A program made the translations under genes and the position numbers. From Paraspadella gotoi (lineage: Eukaryota; Chaetognatha), in assembly GCA_051294375.1 (NCBI GenBank), contig CM119263.1:28798188-28862187 (forward strand): a stretch of 64,000 nt of DNA, in the 5' to 3' direction. The notes beneath the pieces are model-generated. The model was given only the letters and a program-made list of their open reading frames with translations, ran no database searches and was not told the DNA's origin. Shown here piece by piece: positions 61,061-64,000 of this stretch; position 1 is the stretch's first letter, and the number at the start of each line of letters is the position of its first letter.

Positions 61061-64000
61061 CTGAAAAGAATGAGAAAAAATCATTTTTTTTATTTTAAAG
61101 CTCAGTACATAATTCTGTATAAATTTGGTTCATACAACCAATTTTTAAAAAATTCATTCATTCAATAAATTTGCTAATTTTTTTTTGACTCTGGCCTTGC
61201 TATAATGATAACATAGCAGGGCGCTTCAAGCTTTCAATCAAGACTCTTATAGTCCAGTACATACTTTATATAATGTTCAAAACTGATTAATACAATAAAG
61301 AACATAAAAAGAGGTAAAAACTACAAAACAAAAGCGACCGACCGACCGCTCTAATAAAAGTTCAAAAGTAAAGAACAAACATCTTTCTACGATATAACAC
61401 ATTGTATATTACAGCTTTGATCTCGCTTCCAAATTTGAAACAAGTTGGGTGTCATTTCTGTACCAAATTCTATCCTCATTTTCGCCCCTAATCTGTCGAT
61501 TCAGCCGATTCGGTAGATTCAGCCGATCGGGTATCGATTTTCCCGAACACGTTACATCCTCTTTGCCCTAATTTTCATTCTTTTTTTTTCTTTACTCTTA
61601 TTCTCTCCTCTTCTTTTCTTTTCTCTCCTCTTTTTCTCTTCTTCTCTCCTTTTCTTTTCTCTTCTTCTCACCTTTTCTTTTCTCTTCTCTCCTCTTCTTT
61701 TCTCTCTTCTTCTTAACTTCTTCCACTAATCTTTTCTTATCCTTTCTTCTCTCTTTTTCTCTTTATTCTTTTCTCTTCTTTTCTTCTCTATTCTATCTTC
61801 TTCACCTTTTTTTTCTGTTTTATTCTATTCTCTTCTCTTCTCTTCTCTTCTTTTCTCTTCTCCTATCTTCTCTTCTTATCTTGACTTGTGCGCTTCCGGC
61901 GAAGGCCAGTTCCCTTTTGACCTCTGCACTCTTATTGACGTATCCGTCGACTAATGGCAGATTGTTTTATATTATTAACAGATTTGCGATATTTATGTAG
62001 ATGAGTGAGTAGAGTGAGAGAGAGATGATGAGTATGATGAGAGGAGATTGAGGAGATGATGATGTAATGATTGAGAGATTTGAGAGTAGGAGAGATTTGA
62101 GTTAGAGTAGCGTGACTAAGTGCAGGTGTCCTCTGTTTCAGTGACATTGTTATCATCTAGAGTGGTTATGCACTGTGTGGGAATCTATAAATTTTTGATT
62201 GAATGATTCAATAGCAGGATATTTAGACGTGGATTAGTATTGATTTATAGTGAGTATCATTAAAATTATTTTTGCTTATTATGTTTGGTGGAATCAGTTA
62301 TTTCAATTAATCTACATATATATTTCATATATAATATTTCTTATTATAATACTAATAATTTTTTAAAATATATTTTTTAAATTTTTTATTAAAGGATTCT
62401 TGATTCTCTTTTCAATATTATATTAAGTTAGATTCCTAAAAATTATAATTATATTATTGTTGATTATAATATATTTGTAATCGTTCATTCAGCGTCTAAT
62501 AATTGGAAATAATACTGGTGTTCTAAATTTTCTTCTTACTTTATAGCTTTGTAGTTAAGAAGAACGATTATATTGTATGTGAATACTATTGATTCATTTC
62601 GCTATGGCTTTAAAGCTTAAAATTTATATATTTGTTTATCATTATTTATCTATAAGTTTTCATTTTTTTCCGGCTGAATACAACACTGTGTCTTAAATTA
62701 AGAAAATATGTTTTTAAAAATTTTATATGATTTTATAGAGGATACGTTTCAATAAAAAAAATTCATTAATTGACTAACTGGTTATGCAATTTTATTTTTT
62801 TTGGATAAAAAGAGGCTTAATTTATTTTAATATTCTACATATACAAAGGCTTATGGCTAAAAAAACATTGTTTCCATCGCTACAATCTCATTTTCATAGC
62901 AACTGCCAACGCCTAATGTACACCTCGTTACGGCTTTATTTCTTTTTTTCTCTCGTTCAAAATACAGTGAGTTTGGTTCACTTTTTCCATATCTCAACAT
63001 TTTTTCCTCCAGCTTTTTTCATCCTTCCCATTTTATTGACATACGCTTAATCCTTTCGCTTCCCCATTAAATTACCCCTGCTTGTGTCGCCGGCCTTGTC
63101 GCCTTCTATAAAAAGAAAGCCATAACAACAGGGATCACGCCATTTCTCTTTTTTACACAGATGAGAGGATTACTTTAAATTAGGTTTTTTAATAAAAACT
63201 CTGCTCGCTGACGTGTGAGGTGGGACGGCGGAAGGGCGGCCGGAGCGGTGGCGACAGCAACGACTGACGAAGCTGCCATGTAATAGAAGGCCAGGAAAAG
63301 TTTTCTTTATGTTTTGTTTACACAACAAGGATTCGTTTTAGTTGACATGAAATATATTGGACATTCTTTGGATCTTATTGCGCGAACTTTTTTTCATCGC
63401 GTAAATAAATCGATTTTCTGATTATTTGTTAAAAAAACAAAAATGATGATTTTTCTGATTTCTTTTAAAAAAATTTTCACTCTCGCTGAGAGTCTCAGTC
63501 CTAATAAAGATTTCAATTATTAAATATACAATTTGTACATAGTCTTTTCAATGGTTTCTTATCTAATTCTTTCACTTCATTCAACTTTTACGGTCATATT
63601 CTTCCATCCATGCTTGTTTCTTAATTATTTCTTTTTCTTCATCATCGTCATCATCATCATCATCATCTTTTCCTTTCTATTTCATTCTTCTTCATCTTCT
63701 TTTCTCACTTTTCACGACGATTTTGTGACTTCGTGATCGGAATAAACATTCACTTCACGTCCTCGGATTATGGCTTAAACCCTTCAACAATGAAAAGGAG
63801 AAAGAAGTTCGACAGTAAAATCGACTCAAGAGTTTTAACCTTATATCGTCATATATTACTAGTCATATATTATTAGTCATATATTATTAGTAAAGAAGAA
63901 TAGTTTTTAAAAAACCTTACTTTATTCGGGTATAATATGTTTATTTATTTTAAAAAACATTTTTACCTTAAATAAAGCAAAAGGTTAAAAGTCACTCCCC
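61061..64000. other. AT-rich intron or intergenic sequence
   Basis: No further Sema-domain exon is recognisable. It contains a partial family 2 repeat (61140-61270), a degenerate CT-rich tract (61570-61880) and a small GC-rich island at about 63210-63280 with an ATG on the minus strand at 63279, which I could not connect to anything. Confidence 0.45.

Noticed and set aside
61880-61955. Minus-strand frame VDGYVNKSAEVKRELAFAG as an upstream semaphorin exon
   Set aside because: It does not resemble the Sema-domain region expected before STSDPIVGTYF, and its donor is poor.

Overview
This is a gene-bearing eukaryotic scaffold segment from an invertebrate animal. The evidence is spliced genes with GT-AG introns, a transmembrane class 1/6-type semaphorin with a PSI domain, a receptor tyrosine phosphatase, an intron-containing tRNA-Tyr, and heavy (GA/CT)n, (ATCA)n and (AAT)n microsatellites. 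I cannot place the species. Three genes belong to motile-cilium or sperm-flagellum families, so the animal should have motile cilia or flagellated sperm.

Layout from left to right: (1) 251-5835, minus: 5' two thirds of a receptor-type tyrosine phosphatase with a very long acidic Ser/Thr ectodomain; its catalytic core runs off the left edge. A GC-rich array of short hairpins sits in one intron. (2) 7070-9392, minus: an unrecognised single-pass membrane protein with a polyQ, Asp- and Arg-rich tail. (3) 11471-15685, plus: a ZBBX-type B-box zinc-finger gene, with a 14-bp RFX X-box and two CCAAT boxes upstream. (4) 17613-32412, minus: a CLAMP-domain (C1a-32/CFAP119-type) flagellar gene. One of its introns holds a roughly 10-kb near-perfect inverted duplication (20668-30688) that carries an intronless unknown gene, intact in the left arm and frame-disrupted in the right arm. 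(5) 33001-42519, minus: a FAM227-family gene. (6) 37.8-38.1 kb and 43.4-46.6 kb: nine tRNA genes, all minus strand, partly arranged as duplicated pairs. (7) 48219-61060, minus: the 3' part of a transmembrane semaphorin, from mid Sema domain to stop.

The three ciliary-type genes (ZBBX, CLAMP, FAM227) lie side by side within about 31 kb. The CLAMP and FAM227 genes are head-to-tail, 588 bp apart. The rest is introns, microsatellites, three dispersed repeat families and sequencing gaps.

Assembly quality limits some calls. Two 10-N gaps are flanked by duplicated sequence and look like unmerged contig overlaps. Two otherwise convincing coding exons carry a 1-bp frame break. The large palindrome is centred on an N gap inside a purine/pyrimidine microsatellite. 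Exon models below were built by hand from splice sites, reading-frame phase and family resemblance; no search was run.
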